Assembly (NCBI GenBank): GCA_049513695.1
Contig: JBEKVW010000021.1
Span: forward strand, 1 to 26,079
Source: UBA1162 sp049513695
GTDB taxonomy: Bacteria; Chloroflexota; Dehalococcoidia; GIF9; UBA5629
Direction of reading: 5' to 3'
Length of the DNA stretch: 26,079 bases
Of this stretch, positions 15,347 through 23,190 are shown in pieces. A program made the position numbers and the translations under genes. Below the pieces are notes generated by a model. The model saw nothing but the letters and a program-made list of their open reading frames with translations, did not search any database and was not told the DNA's origin. How positions within the stretch are numbered: the first letter of the stretch is position 1; every line of letters starts with the position of its first letter.

Positions 15347-17455
15347 ATGGACGCATCTCGCGAAATTTTCTGGAACATTCCCTTTCTCGTTCAAATCTCT
15401 CTCTATACTGCAGCCGTAGTTGCTATACTGCTCATCGGGTATGTGGTCTCTAAACGCTACAAGATGTGGATGCTTGGCAAGCCGGACAAGCGGTTTGACA
15501 ATCCCGTCAAAAGGATAGGCGAATTCATCAAGATAACCATCCTGGACGCCGTATTCCACAGGCGCTTTTTTCGGGACGTTTACCCGGGAATTATGCATTT
15601 CCTGATCTTTATCGGTTGTGCGCTCCTCTTTATCGGGGCGGGCCTCGACTTTTTGAACCACTATATATTTCAGCCTTTCAACGCTGCCTTTATCCATGGC
15701 CCGGTATACATCTACCTGGGCGGACTGTGGAACATCGGTGGGGTCATGGTGCTGGTTGGACTGGCGCTGGCCTTTATCAGGCGCTACATTCAACGGCCCA
15801 AGAGGCTCAATACCATCTTTGACGATGGAGTTGCCCTTGCACTGATTTTAATCGTAGTTGTCACCGGCTTCTTCCTGCAGGGCTTCCGCATGATCGCCGC
15901 GGTGCCGGATAACCTCGGCCTCACCCAGCCTGAATACTACATCCATCCTGAATGGGGACAGGCACGCTTCGTCGGTTTCTGGATCGCCGGAATGTTCTCC
16001 AATTTGCCCGATGCAACCAGGTTGCTGTGGTACCAGGTCCTCTGGTATTTCCACGTGATCATAACTGTTGGCTCGGTTTTATACATAATCCTTTCGTGGG
16101 AGAAGCTGACCCACATCCTGATTTCGCCGGTTAACGTCCTGTTTAAGACTTCCCGGCCCAAGGGCGCTCTCAGCCTGGTGGACCTTGAAAATGCCGAAAC
16201 GTACGGCGTGGGTAGGATACAGGACTTCACCTGGAAGCAGTTGTTCGACCTTGACGCATGCACCAATTGCGGACGCTGCCAGGACCGCTGTCCTGCCTAC
16301 CTGACCGATAAGCCGCTCTCGCCCCGCAAAATCGTGCAGGACTTGAAGACCCACTGGCTGGAACAGGCCCCGTCCCTGCTGGCTGCCAAAAAGGCTGCCG
16401 CAGCGTCCGGTCCCGGAGCGGCGACTAATGTCGCCGTCGAGGAAAAGACCATGGTCGGCCAGGTGATTCTCGAAGATGAGATCTGGTCCTGCACCACCTG
16501 CCGCGCCTGTCAGGATGTTTGCCCGGTGTTCATCGAACATATAGATAAAATAGTAGATATGAGACGGCACCTCGTTCTCGATCTTGCCCAGATACCGGAG
16601 ACGGGCGAATCCGTTCTTAAATGCATGGAGGCCAGGGGCCATAGCTGCAAAGGCACCACGCTGACCAGGACGGATTGGACCACCGGACTGGATATAAAGC
16701 AATTGTCCGAGGATCCCAACGTCGAATACGTATTCTTCGCCGGCTGCGCAGCATCTTTGGAAGAGCGCAGCACCAAGATCGCTATTGCCACCGTCAAAAT
16801 TCTAAAAGAGGCCGGTGTCAATTTCGGTATCCTGGGCGCCCAGGAAATGTGCTGCGGCGAGCCGGCCAGGCGGCTCGGCAACGAATACCTTTTCCAGACT
16901 CTGGCCGCGCAAAGCGTCGAGCAGTTCAAGGGCTACAATATCAAGAAGATCATCACCATCTGCCCTCATTGCTTTAACACTATCAAGAATGAATTCCCGC
17001 AGTTTGGAGGTAATTTCGAAGTTATCCATCACAGCACTTTCATCTCCAATCTAATCAAGGAAGGCAAGATCAAGCCGGCCGTGATGAAAGAGAACAGGAT
17101 CACCTATCACGACTCCTGCTATCTCGGCAGGCACAACGATATCTATGATCCACAGAGGAATGTCCTCCAGTCCATCAATAAGCTGCCGCTTCTTGAGATG
17201 GAGCGCTCCAGGAACAGCGGTTTCTGCTGTGGCGGCGGCGGCGGGCGCTTCTGGATGGAGGAAAGGCTCGGTACACGCATCAGCGAAGCCCGCATCCAGC
17301 AGGTACTGGATGTCGGTGCCGATACAGTTGCTACGGCATGTCCTTACTGCGTTCAGATGTTCACCGACGCCATCAAAGCCAAAGGCGCTGAGGAGACACT
17401 GGTCGCCAAGGATATCGCCGAGCTCGTAGTCGAAGCTATGTTCCCATCTAAATAA
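15347..17455 (+). CDS. Membrane Fe-S oxidoreductase, EMO/HdrD-like (cytochrome b + 4Fe-4S + CCG domains)
   Basis: The 702-aa protein has five hydrophobic helices in the first ~250 residues (NarI-like cytochrome b part, with His in MHFLIF and YFHVIITVG as heme-ligand candidates). Two 4Fe-4S motifs follow: CTNCGRCQDRCP from C305 and CTTCRACQDVCP from C382. Two HdrD-type CCG domains come last, with MCCGEP at 502, ICPHC, HDSCYLGRHND, FCCGGGGGRFW at 627 and ACPYC. This layout matches the ETF:(methyl)menaquinone oxidoreductase (EMO) of beta-oxidising syntrophs and sulfate reducers, which moves electrons from acyl-CoA dehydrogenases via ETF into menaquinone. A heterodisulfide-reductase-like enzyme with another donor is the alternative. 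AAAGGAG precedes the ATG. It is a single-gene unit with its own promoter and terminator; no etfAB is in view. Confidence 0.85.
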   Translation: MDASREIFWNIPFLVQISLYTAAVVAILLIGYVVSKRYKMWMLGKPDKRFDNPVKRIGEFIKITILDAVFHRRFFRDVYPGIMHFLIFIGCALLFIGAGLDFLNHYIFQPFNAAFIHGPVYIYLGGLWNIGGVMVLVGLALAFIRRYIQRPKRLNTIFDDGVALALILIVVVTGFFLQGFRMIAAVPDNLGLTQPEYYIHPEWGQARFVGFWIAGMFSNLPDATRLLWYQVLWYFHVIITVGSVLYIILSWEKLTHILISPVNVLFKTSRPKGALSLVDLENAETYGVGRIQDFTWKQLFDLDACTNCGRCQDRCPAYLTDKPLSPRKIVQDLKTHWLEQAPSLLAAKKAAAASGPGAATNVAVEEKTMVGQVILEDEIWSCTTCRACQDVCPVFIEHIDKIVDMRRHLVLDLAQIPETGESVLKCMEARGHSCKGTTLTRTDWTTGLDIKQLSEDPNVEYVFFAGCAASLEERSTKIAIATVKILKEAGVNFGILGAQEMCCGEPARRLGNEYLFQTLAAQSVEQFKGYNIKKIITICPHCFNTIKNEFPQFGGNFEVIHHSTFISNLIKEGKIKPAVMKENRITYHDSCYLGRHNDIYDPQRNVLQSINKLPLLEMERSRNSGFCCGGGGGRFWMEERLGTRISEARIQQVLDVGADTVATACPYCVQMFTDAIKAKGAEETLVAKDIAELVVEAMFPSK

Positions 17456-17478
17456 GTACCTGAGTTAGTTAACCAAAA

Positions 17479-17515
17479 GGCCGTAATGCAACCCATTACG
17501 GCCCTTTAATTTTAA
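17479..17515 (+). terminator. Strong intrinsic terminator after the EMO-like gene
   Basis: A perfect 10-bp stem GGCCGTAATG / CATTACGGCC encloses a CAACC loop and is followed by CTTTAATTTT. On the other strand the stem is followed by TTTTGG, so it may also stop transcripts coming from the DUF4145 gene. Confidence 0.85.
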
Positions 17516-17661
17516 GGTCATGGAATAGGCGGAAGAAATTGGCCCCGAGCTACTATGGCAATCAAAGAAATTAGACATTGGACATGTTTGGAAATGATTC
17601 AGAGGTGCACAAGGTCATTCAGCTTACAGAACAGTATAAAGTTTTACATGTCACCGCTGAG

Positions 17662-18390
17662 TTAGATGCCTTTCTTATCCTTATATATCTTCTCACTAAG
17701 TTGCTGAATTTTAACGTAACGTTCTTTTTTAATTTGCGGAATGACGTATATGTCATGAAGGACCGTCTTTAATGTCTCAATTATGAATTGTAAAGTGGCA
17801 GAATTCCATTCGTCCCAAGATTGTTCGTGTACTTTCTCACTGGTCATGCCCTTGATACTGGATAGAATATCAAATAGGCTAGCGTCAGTTTCAGGATGCA
17901 TCTTTTTTAATGACTTAATGCGGTCTCCGTAGTCTTCACCTGTTGCCTTCTCGTGTATCAGCAGTTCATAGACGGCTTTTCTCATACAAGCGGAAGCACC
18001 AGTAAGATAATTCATTTTGAGACAACCTTCGGCTTCGGTTATAAGTTCCCTTATAACGCCTGGAATACGATTATCAAGAACAAAAAACGAAGTGGGTACT
18101 GAATAGAACATTTTGGAATCTATATCGATACCTTCTTTAAATTGCGTTTTTGTTCTGTATCCATCACCGATGTATTGTTTGTCGTGAATTTCCTCATAAG
18201 ACAAATGCATCGATATCTTATTGCATGATTTGCATCGTATTAAATAGACGCAACATGATTTGTCATTCGTCCAATTGAATGTGAAATAATCCCAGTTCTC
18301 ATAACTGACGTTACCTCTATTGCAATACGGGCAATTGTAAACCGTATCATCAATAAAATACTTCCTGTCTAGATGTGATTGATCCGTCAT
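17662..18390 (-). CDS. DUF4145-like protein with N-terminal zinc-binding cysteines
   Basis: The 242-aa soluble protein has an N-terminal metal site, CPYC at residues 20-23 and C53-K-S-C56, separated by an aromatic-rich segment. A helical domain follows, with PGVIRELITEAEGCLKMN and GASACMRKAVYELLIHE. This pattern (ribbon, then P..I..L..EA..C.....A....R.A.E) is typical of DUF4145, often found alone, fused to nucleases, or in defence-type neighbourhoods. The ATG is preceded by AGGAAGGTG. It lies 31 nt after the HNH gene on the same strand and is almost certainly co-transcribed with it. Low GC sets both apart from flanking genes. Function unknown; a partner or sensor role for the HNH nuclease is only inference. 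Confidence 0.72.
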   Translation of the reverse strand: MTDQSHLDRKYFIDDTVYNCPYCNRGNVSYENWDYFTFNWTNDKSCCVYLIRCKSCNKISMHLSYEEIHDKQYIGDGYRTKTQFKEGIDIDSKMFYSVPTSFFVLDNRIPGVIRELITEAEGCLKMNYLTGASACMRKAVYELLIHEKATGEDYGDRIKSLKKMHPETDASLFDILSSIKGMTSEKVHEQSWDEWNSATLQFIIETLKTVLHDIYVIPQIKKERYVKIQQLSEKIYKDKKGI

Positions 18391-18421
18391 CTATACACCT
18401 TCCTAATACCCGTCAGTCCCG

Positions 18422-19036
18422 CTAATTACTGGCTCTGGCTTTTCGCTCCCTAATACTCCTTAGTATAAGAGGAGACGCCTCCTCATAGGTCTTGCCAGAT
18501 TTAACACTGTTGCATATCAAGCAGCAAGTCTTTAGATTCTCCTTCCCATTATTACCACCCTTACTTTGCGGAATGAAATGGTCTAAAGTGGCATTATCAT
18601 GTTTTACGTGATCACCGCAATATTGGCAAATCCACCCATCACGCTCAAATATTTCTCGCCTCCTATCTGCATTAATAAAATAGTCGTCTTCCGATGGCTC
18701 TGAACGTACACTGACCATCTTTTCCATAGCTAATGGTATTTCCGATGGTAGATTTATCGTGTACAGTGTACCATCCCTATCGGTATCACCAACTTTGATA
18801 CATTGCTTTTGCTCAAGATGTTTGAGGACTTCAGTTACATGTGCAAAACTAGTCGTTTCTCCTCGACTTCCCTTTCCAAACCCTGCTGCTATAGTTCGTT
18901 TACCAACCCTTATCTCGAAATTGTCTTTGAACATTGAGTTACGTAGCAAGTATAGATACATTGATGATTCATAAGGAGTTAATTCAGGCAATAGATAATC
19001 TACAAACTGCTCAATTATAATCTGAAGCTCTTCCAT
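18422..19036 (-). CDS. Winged-helix / HNH endonuclease
   Basis: The 204-aa protein has two parts. Residues about 15-95 look like a winged helix (LTPYESSMYLYLLRNSMF, then VTEVLKHLEQKQCIKV, then a TLYTINLP wing), similar to replication-initiator or phage DNA-binding modules. Residues about 125-185 are an HNH nuclease: RREIFERDGWICQYCG, ATLDHFIPQSKGG, NGKENLKTCCLICNSVKSGKT. This gives the HNH His in LDH, the Asn-rich loop and two CxxC zinc pairs. Active-site residues appear intact. ATG 19036 is chosen with AGGTG 6 nt upstream; an in-frame GTG at 19045 is possible. It is the first gene of a two-gene unit with the DUF4145 gene. It could be a defence nuclease, a phage remnant or a free-standing homing-type enzyme. 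Confidence 0.8.
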   Translation of the reverse strand: MEELQIIIEQFVDYLLPELTPYESSMYLYLLRNSMFKDNFEIRVGKRTIAAGFGKGSRGETTSFAHVTEVLKHLEQKQCIKVGDTDRDGTLYTINLPSEIPLAMEKMVSVRSEPSEDDYFINADRRREIFERDGWICQYCGDHVKHDNATLDHFIPQSKGGNNGKENLKTCCLICNSVKSGKTYEEASPLILRSIRERKARASN

Positions 19037-19045
19037 GACTATCAC

Positions 19046-19329
19046 CTGCCTCCCAACAATTTATGGATAAAGGTCGTATGATAATTTCCTTATACATTTT
19101 GAATCCACTGTACCGTATTATACATCTGCATATTACGGAAAGGAATGCCCTCAACTCTGCATTCCATACCTATAGAATTAAAATGTTTGTTGCATCGTTC
19201 CCAGCCTCACCATATTGGTCGCAATTCTATCGCATCTGTCTAATCGGTATAATAGATTTACATAATCTACCTACAATGATGCAGATATGAGAAGTTAATA
19301 AAGCTAAGCGAATATTTCTGACGGGGAAT
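19046..19329. other. AT-rich non-coding stretch between HNH gene and tRNA-Asn
   Basis: A 284-nt stretch without a credible gene. A 75-codon plus-strand open frame lacks a ribosome site and resembles no family. On the minus strand, TATAAT at 19117-19122 could be the -10 of the HNH/DUF4145 unit; no clear -35 accompanies it. Confidence 0.5.
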
Positions 19330-19404
19330 TGGCTCCTCGGGTAGGATTCGAACCTACGACCTAGCGGTTAACAGCCGCCCGCTCTACCGTTGAGCTACCG
19401 AGGA
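19330..19404 (-). tRNA. tRNA-Asn (GTT)
   Basis: A 75-nt minus-strand cloverleaf. Acceptor TCCTCGG pairs with CCGAGGA, the anticodon loop is CTGTTAA with anticodon GTT, and the T-arm GTAGGTTCGAATCCTAC is complete. The CCA is encoded. It follows a good promoter and its 3' end marks the edge of the AT-rich patch. Confidence 0.96.
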
Positions 19405-19455
19405 ATGACACATTCAGGGCCGATGCAATCGGTCCAAGCCAGAAGAAAACGAGAT

Positions 19456-19484
19456 ATTATAACATTGAGTGTGGACGGGGGCAA
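19456..19484 (-). promoter_or_regulatory. Promoter of tRNA-Asn
   Basis: On the minus strand: TTGCCC, 17-nt spacer, TATAAT, with an extended TGT before the -10. It lies between the coaE stop and the tRNA, about 50 nt upstream of the mature 5' end. Confidence 0.6.
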
Positions 19485-19489
19485 AAATA

Positions 19490-20095
19490 TTAGGGGTGCA
19501 TTAACTTGTCGTAAATCGCCTTGACCTGTTGCCTGGTCTCTTCCAGGGTGCCGTCATTATTGATTGTGAAGTCGGCAAATTTCATCTTTTCCCGGACGGG
19601 CACCTGAGATTTTATGCGGCTGCGGACGTCTTCTTCAGATAAGCCCCGGGCAATAAGCCTCTTAATCTGAGCTTCCTCGGAGGCATATACAACAATTATC
19701 TTTTCCACCAACAAGTACGCCAGTTCAGGCCCGACTTCCAGCAGCAGGGGTATATCCTTGATAATCAAGCCATTGGGATCGGCAACCTCTCTTTCCTCGA
19801 CCAAGCGCTGGTCTTCCTTGAGAACTTCGGGATGCACAATAGAATCCAGCTTCTTAAGTTTTTCGAGGTTGGAGAAAACTATATCGGCCAGTTTTTGCCT
19901 GTTGAGCGTTTGGTCTGCATTGAGAATATCCCGGCCGAAATAATCGACTATGCCCTGCCAGGCTGCTTTGCCGGGTTTAACCACCTCGTGCGCCAGATGG
20001 TCGGCATCGATAACGAAGGCGCCCAGGTCGCCGAACATGCGCGCCACGGTGCTCTTGCCTGTGCCGATGGTCCCGGTAACCCCCGCAATTATCAT
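19490..20095 (-). CDS. coaE: Dephospho-CoA kinase
   Basis: The 201-aa protein has P-loop GTIGTGKST at residues 8-16, then FVIDADHLAHEVV (the family DAD motif), and IVHPEVL. The CoA-binding and lid region includes DIPLLLEVG and VVYASEEAQIKRLIARGLSEEDVRSRI. It phosphorylates dephospho-CoA at the 3'-OH, the last step of CoA synthesis, in the cytoplasm. Length is standard. Its ATG overlaps the stop of the upstream PHP gene by 4 bp (ATGA), so the two are translationally coupled. Downstream lies tRNA-Asn on the same strand. Confidence 0.95.
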   Translation of the reverse strand: MIIAGVTGTIGTGKSTVARMFGDLGAFVIDADHLAHEVVKPGKAAWQGIVDYFGRDILNADQTLNRQKLADIVFSNLEKLKKLDSIVHPEVLKEDQRLVEEREVADPNGLIIKDIPLLLEVGPELAYLLVEKIIVVYASEEAQIKRLIARGLSEEDVRSRIKSQVPVREKMKFADFTINNDGTLEETRQQVKAIYDKLMHP

Positions 20096-20730
20096 GTCCT
20101 GACGCTATTTACCGAACCGGTAAATCTCCCCGCTTTCAACTCTGCGATGAATTCAGCTTCGCTATGGATATCATTCTCAAATATGGTAACACATTTCCCG
20201 AGCTCGTATTCAGCGTGGGCATCGCTGCCGCCCGAGACAGGCAGCTTTAATCTTTGAGCCAGTTTACAGGCAAAGTTGTTATTGGTCTCGATATTGCGGC
20301 CGTTAAAGCCTTCGAGCGCATCGACCTTGTCGAATACGGGCCTCTTCAATACCAGTTCGGCCGCGGCGTTAAAATCGGTCACGGTATTGGAAGGGAAACC
20401 ACGGAAGGGATGGGCCGCGATCATGAAGCCACCAGCCTCCAGACACACTCTGCGCAAAGTTACGATATCGATAAGCGAGGGAAAGGTGCAGTTGAGGCCG
20501 AAGACCAGTATCTCCCCGCCCTCTTTAATCATATATTCGACCCCCCTGAAAACCGGGAAACTGTATTTTTCACTCAGCTTTAGAATGGCCTCTTTCCCCC
20601 AGGCCCTGTCGTGTTCGGTGAAGCATATGCCGTCCAGCCCCAATTCTATAGCAGTCTGGATCGCCTTCTCCGGGCCCATGGTGCTGTCAGGCGAGAACTC
20701 AGTGGTGTGTACGTGGAGGTCTATTTTCAC
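20092..20730 (-). CDS. PHP domain metal-dependent phosphoesterase
   Basis: The 212-aa protein is a compact PHP domain. KIDLHVHTTEFSPDS starts at residue 2, FTEHDRAWG carries the second ligand His, FRGVEYMIKEG the Glu, FMIAAHPFRG a later His, and GGSDAHAEYELG the final Asp and His. It lacks the inserted domain seen in the PHP protein at 14262-15101, so it belongs to a different subgroup (PHP_C-containing, PHP-like hydrolases). Substrate is unknown; small phosphoesters or phosphorylated sugars or nucleotides are usual. It is coupled to coaE by a 4-bp overlap. Confidence 0.85.
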   Translation of the reverse strand: MKIDLHVHTTEFSPDSTMGPEKAIQTAIELGLDGICFTEHDRAWGKEAILKLSEKYSFPVFRGVEYMIKEGGEILVFGLNCTFPSLIDIVTLRRVCLEAGGFMIAAHPFRGFPSNTVTDFNAAAELVLKRPVFDKVDALEGFNGRNIETNNNFACKLAQRLKLPVSGGSDAHAEYELGKCVTIFENDIHSEAEFIAELKAGRFTGSVNSVRT

Positions 20731-20977
20731 GATTTTAACTTCCCGCGCTTACATCTTTCATGGATACTAATTAACATAGCCGGTTTTGCGCAGGCTACCT
20801 CAACCGGCTCACGAAGTGTAAATACTATCATTTGAGCGATTCAAATACAAACAGTCAATTGACTTTTAGGAAGCTATAAACTAACATTTTACGAGTTAAC
20901 CCCTTGTTTTCGCGTGAGCCCTGGCAACCCTCATTTAAGCTACATATAAGGTCCAATACTGATAGGGAGGTTTTGTG
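20731..20977. promoter_or_regulatory. Divergent intergenic region with BKACE promoter and inverted repeat
   Basis: A 247-nt gap without a gene. On the plus strand TTGACT (20859-20864), a 17-nt spacer and TAACAT (20882-20887) make a credible promoter for the BKACE operon. A perfect 8-bp inverted repeat AGCCGGTT / AACCGGCT (20778-20785, 20802-20809) lies nearer the PHP-coaE side and could be an operator. Confidence 0.45.
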
Positions 20978-21910
20978 ATGCCGCAAGAAAAAGTCATCGT
21001 TACAGCCGCTCTAACGGGATCGGCTCATTATCCCAGCATGTCGCCCTATTTGCCGGTAACGCAGCAACAGATTATCGAGGACGGCCTCAGGGCGGCCGAG
21101 GCCGGAGCAGCTATAATACAGGTGCACGTCAGGAACCCCGAGAACGGTATGCCCCTGCCGGATATAGACCTTTTCAGGGAAGTGCTTACCGGGATCAAGG
21201 CCAAGAGCAACGTGGTGATATCTTTATCCACCAGCGGTGGGCTGGGGATCAGCACCGAGCAGAGGGCGGCGCCCATCACCAGTTTCAAACCGGAACTGGG
21301 GTCAATTAGCTTCGGCTCCATGAATTTTTCAGCCTTTCCGGTGGCGGAGAGGATTGAAACCTGGAAATATCCCTGGGAAAAACTGGCCATGCTGGCCACG
21401 GAAGACTATATTTTTCCCAATACCTTCAAAACACTGCGGGAGTTCCTGCATATATTCGCGGCTAACGAGACCAAGCCGGAACTGGAGATATACGACCTTG
21501 GCATGATAAACAACGCGGCCTTTATGATCGAACGCGGCCACCTGAAGACTCCCGTTCATCTCCAATTTCTTACGGGTGTTCTGGGGGGCGTACCGGCAAC
21601 GGTCAACAGTTTGCTAAGCCTGTATAACGCATCACGCGAAGCACTGGGCGTCAGTCATTTCACGTGGTCCGGAATGGGCGCCGGCAGGAACCAGATGCCC
21701 CTCTGCTCCGTGGCGCTAGCCCTGGGCGGGAACGTCAGGGTTGGCCTGGAGGACAGCCTGTATCTCAGTAAAGGCGTGCTGGCTAAAAGCAGCGGCGAGC
21801 AGGTGGAAAAGATCATACGCATTATGCGGGAAATGAGCATCGAGCCGGCCACCCCAGGCGAAGCCCGGGCGTTGCTGGGGCTGAAAGGCATAGACAAGGT
21901 GAACTACTAA
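20978..21910 (+). CDS. BKACE (DUF849) beta-keto acid cleavage enzyme family protein
   Basis: The 310-aa protein is a TIM-barrel DUF849 member. VTAALTGSAHYPSMSP, GLRAAEAGAAIIQVHVR, TSGGLG, ELGSISFGSMNF, LTGVLGGVPA, VRVGLEDSLYLSKG and EPATPGEARALLGL follow the family order. Characterised BKACEs use Zn and acetyl-CoA to cleave a beta-keto acid to acetoacetate and a new acyl-CoA, as in lysine fermentation (Kce). The Glu ligand in GLED is E258. The usual HxH pair reads Q48-V-H50 here, so one Zn ligand is changed, and the following D is N. The ATG at 20978 is preferred over GTG 20975 by distance from GGGAGG. It is the first gene of an operon with an enoyl-CoA hydratase and a MOSC protein. Confidence 0.88.
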   Translation: MPQEKVIVTAALTGSAHYPSMSPYLPVTQQQIIEDGLRAAEAGAAIIQVHVRNPENGMPLPDIDLFREVLTGIKAKSNVVISLSTSGGLGISTEQRAAPITSFKPELGSISFGSMNFSAFPVAERIETWKYPWEKLAMLATEDYIFPNTFKTLREFLHIFAANETKPELEIYDLGMINNAAFMIERGHLKTPVHLQFLTGVLGGVPATVNSLLSLYNASREALGVSHFTWSGMGAGRNQMPLCSVALALGGNVRVGLEDSLYLSKGVLAKSSGEQVEKIIRIMREMSIEPATPGEARALLGLKGIDKVNY

Positions 21911-21941
21911 AAGAAATCAAATAGTTGTCCAGGAGAAGACC

Positions 21942-22718
21942 ATGCCCGAATACAACGACCTGATCTATGAAGTCAAAGACCATATCGCCATTATTACGCT
22001 GAACAGGCCAAAGTCGCTGAATGCCTGGTATAAGGCCATGAACGACGAATTGAAACGCGTGGCCGAACACATTGATTGCGATCCAGGTGTGCGGGTGGCC
22101 GTCATCACCGGCGCCGGCGACAAATCGTTTTGCTCCGGCATAGATTTGAAGAAGATAACCGCAGGAGAGAATTTCATCACCGGACCCGATATCCGCGACT
22201 ATTGCGACGGCATACGCAAGCTGCGCGATGTCTTTAGCATGTATGAAAGGCTGGCGGTTCCGGTCATCGCCGCCATTAACGGCTATTGCCTGGGAGGTGG
22301 ACTGGAGCTGGCGCTGGCCTGCGACATCAGGCTGGCCGTGGAGTCGGCAGTATTCTCGCTGCCGGAAGTGCAGCTGGGCATAATCCCGGACCTGGGAGGA
22401 TGCCAGCGGTTGCCCAGGGCCGTAGGCATCGGTATGGCCAAGGAGCTCATATATACAGGACGCCGCATCGATGCCGCCGAGGCACTGAGGATCGGCCTAA
22501 TCCAGCATATTTATGCCAGAGATAAGTTGATGGACGAGGTGATGAAGATGGCGCGGGAGATTGCCGCCTATAATCCCGTAGTGGTGCAGGCTGCCAAGCG
22601 CGCCTGCAATGTGGCCATGTCTTATCCACTGGAAATAGGCCTGAGTTTCGAGACTACCACCTCTGCTTATACCATGAAAGACTCCCAGCCGGGGTCCGGC
22701 CCTTTCAGTATAAAGTAG
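21942..22718 (+). CDS. Enoyl-CoA hydratase/isomerase family protein
   Basis: The 258-aa protein has a crotonase fold: LNRPKSLNAW, VITGAGDKSFCSGIDLK (oxyanion hole part 1), INGYCLGGGLELALACDIR (part 2) and FSLPEVQLGIIPDLGG. Both catalytic glutamates of hydratases are present, E122 in GGGLE and E142 in LPEVQLG, so water addition to a 2-enoyl-CoA is likely; isomerase or lyase activities are possible in this superfamily. The ATG follows AGGAGAAGACC. It starts 31 nt after the BKACE gene and probably acts in the same acyl-CoA degradation route. Length is typical. Confidence 0.9.
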   Translation: MPEYNDLIYEVKDHIAIITLNRPKSLNAWYKAMNDELKRVAEHIDCDPGVRVAVITGAGDKSFCSGIDLKKITAGENFITGPDIRDYCDGIRKLRDVFSMYERLAVPVIAAINGYCLGGGLELALACDIRLAVESAVFSLPEVQLGIIPDLGGCQRLPRAVGIGMAKELIYTGRRIDAAEALRIGLIQHIYARDKLMDEVMKMAREIAAYNPVVVQAAKRACNVAMSYPLEIGLSFETTTSAYTMKDSQPGSGPFSIK

Positions 22719-22755
22719 TTTCCAATATAGAGTTCTCATAAAAAGCCGGTTTAAA

Positions 22756-23190
22756 ATGCCTACCATAATAGCTGTTAACAGAAGCGATAAAAAAGGGACT
22801 TCCAAGCACCCTCTGGAGTGCGGACTATTGCAGGAAAAGGTCGGCCTGGTTAGCGATGCCCATGCGGGCGGGGAAGAGAAAAGGGAGATAAGCCTGCTGG
22901 CGATAGAGAGCATACGCAGGATGAACGCCGAAGGTTACGATTTCAAGCCCGGGGATTTCGCCGAGAACCTGACCACCAGCGGCATCGACCTGGTCTCGCT
23001 TCCCATCGGGACTCAATTGCGGGTCGGGGAAAAGGCGATATTGGAGATAACTCAAATAGGCAAGGAATGCCATGTGGGATGCGCCATATACAAGAAAGTT
23101 GGCAAATGCATAATGCCCGGGGAAGGGGTCTTTGCACGGGTCATTCGCAGCGGTGAAGTAAGGGCGGAAGACAAGATAAAAATCCTCTGA
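22756..23190 (+). CDS. MOSC domain protein
   Basis: The 144-aa stand-alone MOSC domain has VGLVSDAHAG near residue 30, an ISLLAIESI strand-helix, KPGDFAENLTTSGIDL, LRVGEKAILEITQIGKECH with the conserved Cys, and a terminal GVFARVIRSGEVRAEDKI. MOSC domains carry sulfur on the conserved Cys and pass it to molybdenum cofactor or other acceptors. Small stand-alone forms such as this usually lie near moaC/mogA genes; here it follows BKACE and enoyl-CoA hydratase after 37 nt, with only a weak ribosome site. Domain identity is firm; the reason for this context is unclear. Confidence 0.9.
   Translation: MPTIIAVNRSDKKGTSKHPLECGLLQEKVGLVSDAHAGGEEKREISLLAIESIRRMNAEGYDFKPGDFAENLTTSGIDLVSLPIGTQLRVGEKAILEITQIGKECHVGCAIYKKVGKCIMPGEGVFARVIRSGEVRAEDKIKIL

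Larger units (their letters stand above)
17516..19329. mobile_element. Putative accessory patch at the 3' end of tRNA-Asn
   Basis: Base composition drops sharply here: sampled lines are about 32-40% GC, against about 55-65% in the neighbouring EMO-like gene. The patch lies exactly against the 3' end of tRNA-Asn and carries two non-housekeeping genes (HNH nuclease and DUF4145). No integrase is present, and the only candidate for a tRNA-derived left repeat is the short AATTGGCCCC at 17538-17547 (against AATTGGCTCC at the tRNA end). 17516-17661 contains nothing I can identify. Confidence 0.4.

Noticed and set aside
17538..17547. AATTGGCCCC as a left attachment site matching the tRNA-Asn 3' end (AATTGGCTCC).
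   Set aside because: Only 9 of 10 bases match and the similarity stops there; real tRNA attachment repeats are usually longer, and no integrase is present. Mentioned only as a weak hint.
19063..19290. Plus-strand open frame of 75 codons in the AT-rich gap.
   Set aside because: No ribosome site, no recognisable motif and an amino-acid mix typical of random AT-rich sequence.
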